NCBI RefSeq assembly: GCF_001598815.1
Contig: NZ_BCZQ01000014.1
Location: 1 to 64,000 of the forward strand
Direction of reading: 5' to 3'
Length of the DNA: 64,000 nucleotides
From: Sphingopyxis terrae subsp. terrae NBRC 15098
GTDB taxonomy: Bacteria > Pseudomonadota > Alphaproteobacteria > Sphingomonadales > Sphingomonadaceae
The notes beneath the pieces were generated by a model. The model saw nothing but the letters and a program-made list of their open reading frames with translations, did no database searches and had not been told where the DNA came from. Below, one piece after another: positions 8,737 to 16,132 of this stretch (the first letter of the stretch is position 1; each line of letters opens with the position of its first letter). The position numbers and the translations under genes were made by a program.

Positions 8737-9209
8737 GCCATTTCCTCCGCATCGGGCGCGGCGGCAAGGACGGTGATGGCATCCTCGCGGCTCTGGAATT
8801 CGACGTTCTCGCCGACCTCGGCGCCCATCAGGGCGCGGCCGAGCGGCGCGGTGAAGGCGATCCGCCCTGCCGCCGGATCGGCTTCGTCATGCCCGACGAT
8901 CGTCACGGCGCGCTCGGTACCCGCGAGCCGATAGCGTACCGCGCTGCCGACCCCGACGATCCCGTCCGCGGGCGCGACCTGCACCTCCGCGGTCGCGTGG
9001 CGCGTGGCGACATAGCGCTGGCGGCGTTGCAATTTCTTGCGCGCATCGTCGGTTTCCGCCGCCGCGATGGCGGCTTCGATCTGCGCGAGTTCTTCGCCGA
9101 GCAGACGATGTCCGCGCGGGGTCACCAGATTGGCGCCCGGCGGGATCGGCCATTCGAAGACCGGTTCCATATGTTCGTCATCGCTTTCGCGGCGGAACGC
9201 TACGCTCAC
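8733..9209 (-). CDS. GreA/GreB-family transcription elongation factor
   Basis: A 158-aa protein with an N-terminal coiled-coil (about residues 25-70, ending in a QRRQRYVATRHATAEV run) and a C-terminal FKBP-like domain containing the GVGSAVRYR and FTAPLGRALMGAEVGE motifs of GreA/B. It should rescue backtracked RNA polymerase. The GTG start at 9209 was chosen because it restores the conserved MSVAFRRESDDEH N-terminus; the ATG at 9170 would remove it. The coiled-coil tip is somewhat atypical, so it may be a Gre paralogue rather than GreA itself. It is divergent from bufA. Confidence 0.82.
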   Translation of the reverse strand: MSVAFRRESDDEHMEPVFEWPIPPGANLVTPRGHRLLGEELAQIEAAIAAAETDDARKKLQRRQRYVATRHATAEVQVAPADGIVGVGSAVRYRLAGTERAVTIVGHDEADPAAGRIAFTAPLGRALMGAEVGENVEFQSREDAITVLAAAPDAEEMA

Positions 9210-9279
9210 GTTTCTCTCTCGATATCGGGGAGGGGAAAGGCTCCTTTGCCGCGCGAAGGTGGCGACAAGATGGCGCGCT

Positions 9280-9306
9280 GTAACCTTGCCGGGCGGCGCG
9301 GCGAAT
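9280..9306 (+). promoter_or_regulatory. Candidate SigF-type ECF promoter of the bufferin operon
   Basis: GTAACC at 9280-9285 and CGAAT at 9302-9306 are separated by exactly 16 nt. They lie 54 nt upstream of the bufA start. This matches the -35/-10 pattern I recall for SigF of Caulobacter (GTAACC-N16-CGAA), whose regulon includes bufferin clusters. A SigF-like sigma and NrsF-like anti-sigma are encoded at the end of the same operon, implying autoregulation. Confidence 0.7.
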
Positions 9307-9359
9307 TTCCCTTCGATGCCATCCCCCCGCATCCCCCTTTGTTGTGAATGGAGTGAAGA

Positions 9360-9656
9360 ATGAGCAATGCCGTGAAACTGTCGCTGGCCGCCTCGGCCGT
9401 TCTGGCCATGGCCGCCGGCGCGATGGCGCCGGGAACCGCTGCTGCAGCCGGAAAGACCGAAAAATGCTTCGGCGTCGCGCTGAAGGGCAAGAATGATTGC
9501 GCCGCCGGTCCGGGCACGAGCTGCGCGGGCACCTCGACGGTCAATTATCAGGGCAATGCCTGGAAGTCGGTTCCGGCGGGCACCTGTGTCAAGATGGGCG
9601 GCACGCTGACCGCGCATGAGGGCAATGCCAAGCCGGTGCCGCAAAAGAAGAGCTGA
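9360..9656 (+). CDS. bufA1: Bufferin precursor (BufA1, DUF2282), copper-binding RiPP
   Basis: A 98-aa precursor of the bufferin class of ribosomally synthesised, post-translationally modified peptides. A Sec signal peptide ends near residue 30. The core has four cysteines at residues 36, 47, 55 and 76 in the DUF2282 arrangement [24 protein letters not shown]. In studied bufferins some of these cysteines are converted by the MNIO enzyme to thiooxazoles and the peptide sequesters copper in the periplasm. It is the first gene of the operon and has a candidate SigF promoter just upstream. The C-terminal Lys/Pro tail is variable in the family. Confidence 0.92.
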   Translation: MSNAVKLSLAASAVLAMAAGAMAPGTAAAAGKTEKCFGVALKGKNDCAAGPGTSCAGTSTVNYQGNAWKSVPAGTCVKMGGTLTAHEGNAKPVPQKKS

Positions 9657-9665
9657 GCCCCCGCC

Positions 9666-10541
9666 GTGTCCGCCTCCACTACCCCCCGGCTGCCCCGACG
9701 CGCCGGCATAGGACTGAAATCTCAGCATTATGCCGCGCTTCTTGCCGCGGTGGAGGCGGGCACGGCACCCGCCTGGGCCGAAATCCACCCCCAGAATTAT
9801 TTCGGCCCGGGCGGGCCCCCGCATCGCTGGCTGACCGCGGTCGCCGAGCATATGCCGCTCAGCTTTCATTCGGTCGGCCTGTCGCTGGGGTCGTCGGGCG
9901 GCGTCGATCGCGGCGAGCTCGATGCGCTGGCGGCGCTGTGCGCGCGCTATGTGCCTGCCATGGTGTCGGACCATCTGAGCTGGAGCAACGGCCCCGGTGA
10001 CAAATTTCCCGACCTGTTGTCGATGCCCTATACCAGCGCCGCGCTCGTGCATTTTGCGGGCGAAGTGGGGCGCGTGCAGGACCGGCTCGGCCGCACGATC
10101 CTCATCGAAAATCCGTCGCGCTATCTTGCCTTTGCGGCAAGCAATTGGTGCGAGGTCGATTTCCTGCACGAATTGTGTCGCCGGACCGGCTGCGGCCTGT
10201 TGCTCGACATCAATAACATTCTCGTTTCCGCCCATAATCTGGATCGCGACCCCGAAGCCTGGCTTGACGCCTTCGACCCGCGGCTGGTCGGCGAAATTCA
10301 TGTGGCGGGCCATGCGGTAAAGCCCGATGGCGACGGCGGCACGATCGCCATCGACGATCATGGATCGCCGGTCGGCGCGGCCTGCTGGACTTTGCTCGAC
10401 CGCTTTCTGCACCGGGCAGGGCCGACGCCGGTGCTCGTCGAATGGGACAGCGACGTTCCGGATTATGCGGTGCTACACGCCGAAGCCGTGCGCGCCGACA
10501 CGCTCATCGCGGCCTGTTCATCCGTCACCGCCGATGCTTGA
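9666..10541 (+). CDS. bufB1: MNIO-family bufferin maturase (DUF692)
   Basis: A 291-aa multinuclear non-haem iron-dependent oxidase with a TIM-barrel fold. Metal-ligand motifs of the DUF692 family are seen in order: EIHPQNYF, FHSVGLSLGS, SDHLSW, IENPSRYL, LDINN, EIHVAGH and DDHGSPV. It should oxidise cysteines in BufA1. The start is GTG at 9666, 9 nt after bufA, giving MSASTTPRLPRRAGIGLK, whose GIGLK matches family N-termini. The end overlaps bufC by 8 nt. Assignment is strong because the whole gene order is conserved with known buf clusters. Confidence 0.93.
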   Translation: MSASTTPRLPRRAGIGLKSQHYAALLAAVEAGTAPAWAEIHPQNYFGPGGPPHRWLTAVAEHMPLSFHSVGLSLGSSGGVDRGELDALAALCARYVPAMVSDHLSWSNGPGDKFPDLLSMPYTSAALVHFAGEVGRVQDRLGRTILIENPSRYLAFAASNWCEVDFLHELCRRTGCGLLLDINNILVSAHNLDRDPEAWLDAFDPRLVGEIHVAGHAVKPDGDGGTIAIDDHGSPVGAACWTLLDRFLHRAGPTPVLVEWDSDVPDYAVLHAEAVRADTLIAACSSVTADA

Positions 10542-11250
10542 GCGCGATCAGGCCGCCATCACCGCGGCGATCAACGGCGGGCCCGACCATTTGCCCGACT
10601 GGCTGTTCGCGGGCGATCCGGCGCAGATCCTGCGCGGGCTGCGCGTCCATGCCAATACGATCTCGCACGCGCGGCTCGTCGCGCTGGAGGAGACGTTTCC
10701 GCTATGCCGCGATCTGCTGGGCGTCGAAACATTCAACCGGCTGTCGCGGCATTATGTCGAAACAAACGGCGCGCGGCGTCGGGCGTTGGCCGATATCGGC
10801 GCCGGCTTTGCCGACTGGCTGCGCGGAAAAGCACCGCCGCCCGCGCAGGACCTCGCCCGGATCGAATGGGCGTGGCTCGAATGTTATCACGCCGCGGACG
10901 CGCCCGCGCTGACCTTGGCCGAACTGGCGGGGCAGAGCGAGGCGGCGCTGCTGTCGCTGGCGGTCCGGCGGCATCCCGCCGCGCGGATCGTCCGCCTGTC
11001 GAGCGATGCAGCGGCGGCGCTCGACCCCGCGCTCGCGGCGGCACGGCTCGTGCTCCTCGCCCGGCCCGATGCGGAGGTGCGCGTTCACGCGCTTGCCCCT
11101 GCCGAAGCCGCGGCGCTGGCGCTGGCCGATGATTTCGGCCCGCTGCGTAACCTGATCGCGCTTCTTGCCGAAAAGCATCCGGGCGGCGGCGCGGCGATCG
11201 CGTCGCTGATCGCCACCGGGGCGCTCGAAACAGCGCAGGAAGAAGGATAG
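10534..11250 (+). CDS. bufC1: Bufferin maturation partner (BufC, DUF2063)
   Basis: A 238-aa protein whose N-terminal half matches the DUF2063 putative DNA-binding/recognition domain: HANTISHARLVALEETFP, FNRLSRHYVETN, LADIGAGFADWL, DLARIEWAWLECYHA. In MNIO systems the partner recruits the precursor peptide to the oxidase. The ATG at 10534 overlaps the bufB stop by 8 nt; an in-frame extension upstream would run through bufB and is not real. The C-terminal half (about residues 130-238) is Ala/Leu-rich and poorly conserved, as usual for BufC. Confidence 0.88.
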   Translation: MLERDQAAITAAINGGPDHLPDWLFAGDPAQILRGLRVHANTISHARLVALEETFPLCRDLLGVETFNRLSRHYVETNGARRRALADIGAGFADWLRGKAPPPAQDLARIEWAWLECYHAADAPALTLAELAGQSEAALLSLAVRRHPAARIVRLSSDAAAALDPALAAARLVLLARPDAEVRVHALAPAEAAALALADDFGPLRNLIALLAEKHPGGGAAIASLIATGALETAQEEG

Positions 11251-11251
11251 C

Positions 11252-11710
11252 ATGAAGCAGATTGTCGCATTTTACGATCGCGGCGTGGCGATCGTTTCGG
11301 GCCGGTTCGTCGAAAGCGTCGCCCTGCTGCTGCTGCGCGTCGCGCTGGGCGGCGTCTTCTGGCGATCGGGGCAGACGAAGGTGGTCGAAGGGAGCTTCCT
11401 TACCATCGATCCCAACACTTATGATCTGTTCCGCAACGAATTTTCCGGCCTGCCGCTCGACGCCTCGATCGCGGTGCCGCTGACGACCTGGGCCGAGCAT
11501 ATCTTCCCTGCGCTGTTGATCATCGGCCTTGCCACCCGCTTTTCGGCGGGCGCGCTGCTGGTGATGACGCTCGTCATCCAGATATTCGTCTTTCCAGACG
11601 CGTGGTGGCCGGTCCATTCGCTGTGGACCGCGATGGCCGCGATCCTGATCGTGCGCGGCGGCGGCCTGTTTTCCCTCGACGCCTTGCTTGTTAGGATGCG
11701 CGGGAAATGA
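11252..11710 (+). CDS. DoxX-family membrane protein
   Basis: A 152-aa inner-membrane protein with four predicted membrane segments and the DoxX pattern LLLRVALGGVFWRSGQTKV near the first segment. It starts one nucleotide after bufC and overlaps the sigma factor gene by 4 nt. DoxX proteins are frequent fourth members of bufferin operons; their role there is unproven, perhaps quinone- or thiol-linked redox at the membrane. Confidence 0.88.
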   Translation: MKQIVAFYDRGVAIVSGRFVESVALLLLRVALGGVFWRSGQTKVVEGSFLTIDPNTYDLFRNEFSGLPLDASIAVPLTTWAEHIFPALLIIGLATRFSAGALLVMTLVIQIFVFPDAWWPVHSLWTAMAAILIVRGGGLFSLDALLVRMRGK

Positions 11711-12228
11711 GCCTCGACGAACCTTCGCTCGCGCGCCTGATGGCCGCTTCGCAGCGGGGGGATCGTGCGGCCTATCGCGCGCTGCTCGGCGATTGCCGGA
11801 CATGGCTCGCGCGCTATTTCGCGCGGCGGATCGCGCCGCATCAGGTCGACGATCTGATTCAGGAAACTTTGGTGTCGATGCATCGCAAGCTGGCGACCTG
11901 GGACAGCGATCGCGCCTTTCTGCCGTGGCTCGCCGCCATCGCGCGCTATCGCTGGATCGACATGCTGCGCCGCCAGCGTGACGAGGCCGAGCTCGGCGAC
12001 AATGACGCCGCCGTGGGCGCCGAGGACGAAGCGGTCCATGCACGGCTCAGCCTCGATCATCTGCTCGCGCTGTTGCCGCCGAAACAGGCGCAGGCGATCA
12101 CGCTGGTCAAGATCGAGGGCGCGTCGATCGCCGAGGCATCGCGGATTTGCGGGCAGAGCGAATCGCTGGTGAAGGTGAATATTCATCGCGGCTTGAAAAA
12201 GCTCAGCCAATATATTGAAAGCGAATGA
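11707..12228 (+). CDS. sigF: ECF sigma factor, SigF-like
   Basis: A 173-aa extracytoplasmic-function sigma factor. Region 2 contains HQVDDLIQETLVSMHRKLATW and LPWLAAIARYRWIDMLRR. Region 4 contains LLALLPPKQAQAITLVKIEG followed by a helix-turn-helix, SIAEASRICGQSESLVKVNIHRGLKKL. It is followed 1 nt later by an NrsF-type anti-sigma, the classic SigF/NrsF pair that in Caulobacter responds to metals and controls buf operons. It probably drives its own operon from the motif at 9280-9306. Confidence 0.9.
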   Translation: MSLDEPSLARLMAASQRGDRAAYRALLGDCRTWLARYFARRIAPHQVDDLIQETLVSMHRKLATWDSDRAFLPWLAAIARYRWIDMLRRQRDEAELGDNDAAVGAEDEAVHARLSLDHLLALLPPKQAQAITLVKIEGASIAEASRICGQSESLVKVNIHRGLKKLSQYIESE

Positions 12229-12229
12229 C

Positions 12230-12880
12230 ATGACGGACGTATCGATCGACGATCTGATCGACGGCCTGGCCGATGATCTGAAGCCGATCCGGCCGCGCCG
12301 GCTGCTGCGCGGCGGGGCCTGGACCGCGGCGGCGTGGCTGATCGGCGGCGGCACCCTGCTGTGGCTGCTGGGGATGCGGCACGATCTGGCTCATGGTGCC
12401 TCTATGGCGCCGATGCCGATGTTCGCCTTCTGGCTGATCGTCGCGCTGGGACTGGCCGCAACCTGGAGCGCCTTGCGCATGGGGCTGCCCGGAGTCGGGC
12501 GCGACTATAGCGGGTGGCGCTGGGCCGGGCTCGCGGCGCTCGCGCTGCCGCTGACTGCGCTCGTCGTCGGGCTGGGCGATACCCATGCGGCGATGCACGG
12601 GATGGACCCGCACGGCGGGATGCGCTGCACGCTCGACGGATTGGTTGCCGGGCTCGGGGTCGGAGCCGCGCTGTTCGCGTGGTTGAAGGGCGGTGCCCCG
12701 ACCTCGCTCGAACGCGCCGGCTGGGTTGTCGGGGTCGCGGCAGGTGCGGCGGGTGCGGCGGTGCTCGCGCTTCATTGTTCGTCGGACAATATGGTCCATA
12801 TCGCGCTGTGGCACGGGCTTGTCGTCATCCTGTCGGCGATTGCCGGGCGCCTGATCCTGCCGCCGCTGCCGCGCTGGTAG
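12230..12880 (+). CDS. nrsF: NrsF-type membrane anti-sigma factor (DUF1109)
   Basis: A 216-aa inner-membrane protein with a short cytoplasmic N-terminus (IDDLIDGLADDLKPIRP, the sigma-binding part in the family) and about six membrane segments. Two cysteines lie at residues 133 and 183, 50 apart, the same spacing I recall for the two redox/metal-sensing cysteines of Caulobacter NrsF. The first sits at the end of a His/Met-rich loop (residues 118-133: H119, M122, H123, M125, H128, M131, C133). The ATG at 12230 follows the sigma stop by 1 nt. It should hold SigF at the membrane until metal or oxidant releases it. Confidence 0.88.
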   Translation: MTDVSIDDLIDGLADDLKPIRPRRLLRGGAWTAAAWLIGGGTLLWLLGMRHDLAHGASMAPMPMFAFWLIVALGLAATWSALRMGLPGVGRDYSGWRWAGLAALALPLTALVVGLGDTHAAMHGMDPHGGMRCTLDGLVAGLGVGAALFAWLKGGAPTSLERAGWVVGVAAGAAGAAVLALHCSSDNMVHIALWHGLVVILSAIAGRLILPPLPRW

Positions 12881-12899
12881 GACGGACTGGACAGTATGC

Positions 12900-12931
12900 C
12901 TCCTCTGTGTTAGGCGACTAATACAGAGGAG
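12900..12931 (+). promoter_or_regulatory. 14-bp hairpin with GCGA tetraloop covering the DUF2807 ribosome-binding site
   Basis: Positions 12900-12913 and 12918-12931 pair over 14 consecutive positions (one G-U), closed by GCGA, a GNRA-type loop. The 3' arm ends with AGAGGAG, the Shine-Dalgarno sequence of the gene starting at 12936. In RNA form the ribosome site would be fully paired. There is no following U-run, so it is not an ordinary intrinsic terminator. As DNA the same palindrome could also be an operator. Confidence 0.65.
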
Positions 12932-12935
12932 ATTG

Positions 12936-13697
12936 ATGATGCGAAACCGGTTGATTGGCGTTTTGCCGCTGGCGCTTGTGATGGCGACCGCGGCCTGTGG
13001 CGGATCTTTCACGATCGACAGCGACAAGGACAGCAAGTCGGGTGCCCGCGATGCGGGACCGGTTACCACCCGCGGCTTCGCGCTGAACGGCTTCACCGGC
13101 GTCAAGGTCACCGGCCCCGACGACGTCACGATTCGCCAGGGCGACGCCTTCGCCATCACGGCCAAGGGGCCGCAAGGCGAGCTCGACCAGCTCGAGATCG
13201 TCACCGACGGTTCGACGCTGTCGATCGGCCGCAAGCGCGACGGTTTCAGCTTCGGCGGGCGCGACCATGAGGGCGTCGAAATCAGTATCACCATGCCGAA
13301 ACTGTCGATGCTGCGTCTGACCGGATCGGGTTCGATCGACGCCGACAGTGTCGATGGCGACGCGCTGGAGGCGACGGTGACCGGATCGGGCGACCTCAAG
13401 GTCGCGAAGATGACCGGGCAGAGCGCGAAAATCGCGATTTCGGGATCGGGCGACGTCGATATCGGCGGCGGTACGATCAATTCGGGCGCGATCAGCGTGA
13501 CCGGATCGGGCGATGTCGATGCCAAGGGGCTTGCGGCGCAGACGCTCGACGTGTCGGTCGCGGGATCGGGCAATGTCGAAGGACAGGCGAGCGGTACCGC
13601 GGCGATCAATATCCTGGGGTCGGGCGATGTGACGCTGACCGGCGGTGCGACCTGCACCTCGCGCGAGATGGGATCGGGAACCGCAACCTGCAAATGA
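12936..13697 (+). CDS. DUF2807 lipoprotein with GSGDV repeats (head GIN-domain type)
   Basis: A 253-aa probable lipoprotein: a lipobox-like ATAAC (MATAACGG) ends the signal region. The mature part is a putative auto-transporter adhesin head domain (DUF2807), a right-handed beta-helix-like fold. It starts with FTGVKVTGPDDVTIRQG and then repeats strands ending in GSGD or GSGN about every 20-22 residues (SGSIDADS, SGDLKVAK, SGDVDIGG, SGDVDAKG, SGNVEGQA, SGDVTLTG). The start ATG at 12936 has AGAGGAG 5 nt upstream, but this site lies in a strong hairpin. Function is unknown; metal, polysaccharide or envelope roles have been suggested for the family without proof. Confidence 0.8.
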   Translation: MMRNRLIGVLPLALVMATAACGGSFTIDSDKDSKSGARDAGPVTTRGFALNGFTGVKVTGPDDVTIRQGDAFAITAKGPQGELDQLEIVTDGSTLSIGRKRDGFSFGGRDHEGVEISITMPKLSMLRLTGSGSIDADSVDGDALEATVTGSGDLKVAKMTGQSAKIAISGSGDVDIGGGTINSGAISVTGSGDVDAKGLAAQTLDVSVAGSGNVEGQASGTAAINILGSGDVTLTGGATCTSREMGSGTATCK

Positions 13698-13709
13698 TCG
13701 CGCGCTGGT

Positions 13710-13740
13710 GCCGCCGCCGCGAACCGGTTAAGGCGGCGGC
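13710..13740 (+). promoter_or_regulatory. 9-bp GC hairpin directly before the second DUF2807 start codon
   Basis: GCCGCCGCC (13710-13718) pairs perfectly with GGCGGCGGC (13732-13740), leaving a 13-nt loop that contains AACCGGTT. The 3' arm abuts the ATG at 13741, and no separate Shine-Dalgarno sequence is visible. It could limit translation of the second gene or protect the upstream mRNA. Confidence 0.45.
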
Positions 13741-14451
13741 ATGACCAGCATCATGCGATGGGCTGCAATCGCGGCGACCGCCCTCTTGTCCGCTGCGTCG
13801 GCGCATGCCGCCGAAAAGCGCTTCGGCCTCACCAGTTTCGCGGCGATCGAAGTCGGCGCCGATGTCGATGTCGAGGTGGTGACACGCGCGCCGGTGAGCG
13901 CGGTGGCAACGGGATCGCAGGATGCGCTCGACCGGCTGACCGTCGAAAATCGCGACGGACGGCTGGTGATCGGGATGCGCCAGTTCGCGGGTGACGACCG
14001 CCGCGGCAGTTCGCCGGGCGCGGTGCTGCTCCGCATCAACGCCGCGACGCTGCAATCGGCAACGCTGGTCGGCGCGGGGTCGCTTCACATCGACGGGATG
14101 AAGGGCCAGCGCGTCGCACTCGGCCTGCGCGGTCCGGGCAAGCTGAGCGTCGACGCGGTCGATACCGACCGGTTGGCGGTCGCGATGATCGGCAACGGCA
14201 CGCTGACGCTCGCCGGCAAGGCGAAGCAGGCGCAGATGACGCTGTCGGGTTCGGGAGTCGTCGATGCCGGCAAGCTGGCGGTCGACGGACTGATTTCGGA
14301 CAGCGAAGGGACGGGCGACCATATCTTCAACGCGGTCAAATCGGCCGCGATCACCACGCGCGGCAGCGGCAAGACCGTGGTGCTGGGGCGCCCCGTCTGC
14401 ACCGTGCGCAACGTCGGCACCGGCACGGTGGCGTGCGGCAGGGCGCGCTAG
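13741..14451 (+). CDS. DUF2807 (GIN-domain) exported protein
   Basis: A 236-aa exported protein with a Sec signal peptide ending near SAHA (residue 21) and one DUF2807 domain: FAAIEVGADVDVEVVTR at the start of the mature part, VGAGSLHIDGMKGQ, GNGTLTLAGKAKQAQMTLSGSG and a final GTGTVACGRAR. It ends with the same CT(V/S)R..GTGT(V/A)(A)C pattern as its neighbour at 12936-13697, showing the two are paralogues. The intergenic gap is 43 nt. No lipobox is seen, so it is probably periplasmic or secreted. Function unknown. Confidence 0.78.
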   Translation: MTSIMRWAAIAATALLSAASAHAAEKRFGLTSFAAIEVGADVDVEVVTRAPVSAVATGSQDALDRLTVENRDGRLVIGMRQFAGDDRRGSSPGAVLLRINAATLQSATLVGAGSLHIDGMKGQRVALGLRGPGKLSVDAVDTDRLAVAMIGNGTLTLAGKAKQAQMTLSGSGVVDAGKLAVDGLISDSEGTGDHIFNAVKSAAITTRGSGKTVVLGRPVCTVRNVGTGTVACGRAR

Positions 14452-14483
14452 GGCGCGCGGCGGGACACGGAAGGGACGCTGGC

Positions 14484-14795
14484 GTGAGCGATGATTTTCT
14501 TCAGGGCACCGTGCATCAGGCGGGCGACGATATGCAGACCGCGATATGCGCCGATCCGGCGGTCTTCGCGCTGTGGCAAGGGCTGACGCCGCTCGGGCGC
14601 AATGAATTCATCTGCTGGGTGGAGGATGCGAAACAGGCGGCGACGCGCGCCCGGCGCATCGGCCGCACCGTCGAGGAGTTGCAGGAAGGCAAGAAGCGCC
14701 CCTGCTGCTGGGCGGGCTGCATCCACCGCACCGACAAGGCGCCAAGCCGGTGGCAACAGGCGGTGCTGATCGACGGCAAGGCGAAGGCGCGCTAG
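14484..14795 (+). CDS. YdeI/OmdA-family (bacteriocin-protection-like) protein
   Basis: A 103-aa soluble protein resembling the C-terminal part of the YdeI/OmpD-associated family: an acidic-aromatic segment FALWQGLTPLGRNEFICWVEDAKQAATRARRI followed by EELQEGKKRPCCW. The GTG at 14484 is preferred because AAGGGA lies 9 nt upstream; the ATG codons further downstream would remove conserved residues. The CC pair and short length are typical of a subset of the family. Role unknown. It lies 32 nt after the second DUF2807 gene. Confidence 0.7.
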   Translation: MSDDFLQGTVHQAGDDMQTAICADPAVFALWQGLTPLGRNEFICWVEDAKQAATRARRIGRTVEELQEGKKRPCCWAGCIHRTDKAPSRWQQAVLIDGKAKAR

Positions 14796-14847
14796 GCGGA
14801 GCCGGGACGACGCACATTGCGCCGCCACTAGCCCGCCGCCGAGTTCC

Positions 14848-15285
14848 CTAGCTGGCGCTTTTGAAGCTTTCGGTGCCGGCCCAGCCGCGTTCGGACACGT
14901 CCACCATCACATTTTCCGGCCCCGTCATCTTGTACTCGGCATTGTCCTTGGCTGGGTTTTTGCCGAGGCCTTGCGCCAGATTGACGTCGTGGCGCGGCGC
15001 GTAGCCCGAATTTTCGAAGCGTTCGACCACTTCGGCGATATCGTCGCACTGGAAACCGATGTGGTGCAGCCCGGTATAGCCTTCGGGAAATTCCATTCCC
15101 GCGGCGGGGCGGTTCTTGAAACACAGCAGCGCGATGTTGATGTGGCCGTCGGTGACATAATAGCCGTGCGCGTTGCGGCTATCGATCTTGCCCGCGACGG
15201 TCCAGCCGAGGACTTCGGTGAAGAAGCCGACCGAATTGTCGGGGTCGGCGGACGCGATTGCCACATGGCGGAGGCGGGTGGTCAT
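14848..15285 (-). CDS. VOC-family enzyme, possible ring-cleavage dioxygenase or lyase
   Basis: A 145-aa VOC protein with candidate metal ligands His7 (RHVAIAS), His75 (GLHHIGF) and Asp129 (NVMVDVSERGW), i.e. a His-His-Asp set rather than the common His-His-Glu. The 1:1 fold is complete. It starts 13 nt after the aspartate dehydrogenase gene on the same strand, so the two form a short operon divergent from the large catabolic operon. The context suggests a step in nitrogen-containing aromatic breakdown; the substrate is not identifiable. Confidence 0.75.
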   Translation of the reverse strand: MTTRLRHVAIASADPDNSVGFFTEVLGWTVAGKIDSRNAHGYYVTDGHINIALLCFKNRPAAGMEFPEGYTGLHHIGFQCDDIAEVVERFENSGYAPRHDVNLAQGLGKNPAKDNAEYKMTGPENVMVDVSERGWAGTESFKSAS

Positions 15286-15298
15286 CGGGGAAACCTTT

Positions 15299-16102
15299 CT
15301 ATGTTCCGATACGAATGGGGCTGACGAGATCGTGCAGCGCCGCGACGATGCTTTGTGCGGTGATGCGGCCGGTGCCGGGATTTTCGTCGGTGGGGATATT
15401 CTCGATCGCGAGTTCGAAGCGCGCGCTGTCCGAATCGACGATGATGCGGTGCGTGTTGCGCGTAAGGGCCGGGTCGGCCCAGATTTCGAGCCGCGTCTGG
15501 TCGGGGCCTGTTCCGGCCAGGCCCAATGCAGCGGCAACATTGACATTGGCCGGAAAGGCGATGGCACCTTCGCGCGCGCTGCCTTCGAATATCTTCAGCG
15601 GTTCGTCGATTTCCGTAAGGTCGATGCCGTTGCGCACGACGTGTTCGGCCTTGACGAGCGATTTGACGGGTTTGCGCGTCACCATCGTCACCGAATGGAT
15701 CGAGCCGACCGCCGCCGCGCGCACCGCATCGAGACCGAGCAGCGCGCCGGTGGCCAGGATGATGCGGCCGCCATGGTCACGCGCGAACCCGGCCGCCCCG
15801 GGCCATTGCATCAACGCGGCGCCGCTGACCGTAACCAGCGTCTTGCCGGCGCATAATGTCGCTTCGGCGATGTCGCGAAACGCTGCGGTCGGCGCGCTGT
15901 CTACGATGACATCGGACAAGGCGACGAGTTCGGCGGTGTCGACGATCGGAACCGGCCGTGCAAGCTGCGCCATGGCGGCTTCGGCGCGGGTGCGATCACC
16001 CGCCGAGACGGCGGCAAGCGCCAGCGGCAGATCGCTATTCTCGATATGGCGCGCGACGACGCGGCCGATGGTGCCGAACCCGGCAATGCCAATGCGTTTC
16101 AT
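15299..16102 (-). CDS. L-aspartate dehydrogenase (NadX-like)
   Basis: A 267-aa NAD(P)-dependent oxidoreductase. The N-terminal Rossmann motif is GIAGFGTIG, and the C-terminal catalytic domain has the family motif FPANVNVAAALGLAG near residue 190. The enzyme interconverts aspartate with iminoaspartate/oxaloacetate and ammonia. NadX normally feeds NAD synthesis, but no nad genes are nearby. Instead it is divergent from an amino-aromatic degradation operon that should release ammonia. It may reassimilate ammonia or act on an unknown imino acid intermediate. Confidence 0.85.
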   Translation of the reverse strand: MKRIGIAGFGTIGRVVARHIENSDLPLALAAVSAGDRTRAEAAMAQLARPVPIVDTAELVALSDVIVDSAPTAAFRDIAEATLCAGKTLVTVSGAALMQWPGAAGFARDHGGRIILATGALLGLDAVRAAAVGSIHSVTMVTRKPVKSLVKAEHVVRNGIDLTEIDEPLKIFEGSAREGAIAFPANVNVAAALGLAGTGPDQTRLEIWADPALTRNTHRIIVDSDSARFELAIENIPTDENPGTGRITAQSIVAALHDLVSPIRIGT

Positions 16103-16132
16103 GGCCCCGCGCTAAGGGGGCATTGCTATATG

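Noticed and set aside
13321-13640. Repeated GGATCGGGCGA blocks, at first sight a CRISPR-like or tandem array
   Set aside because: They encode the GSGD repeats of the DUF2807 domain; spacing varies and there are no spacers or cas genes.
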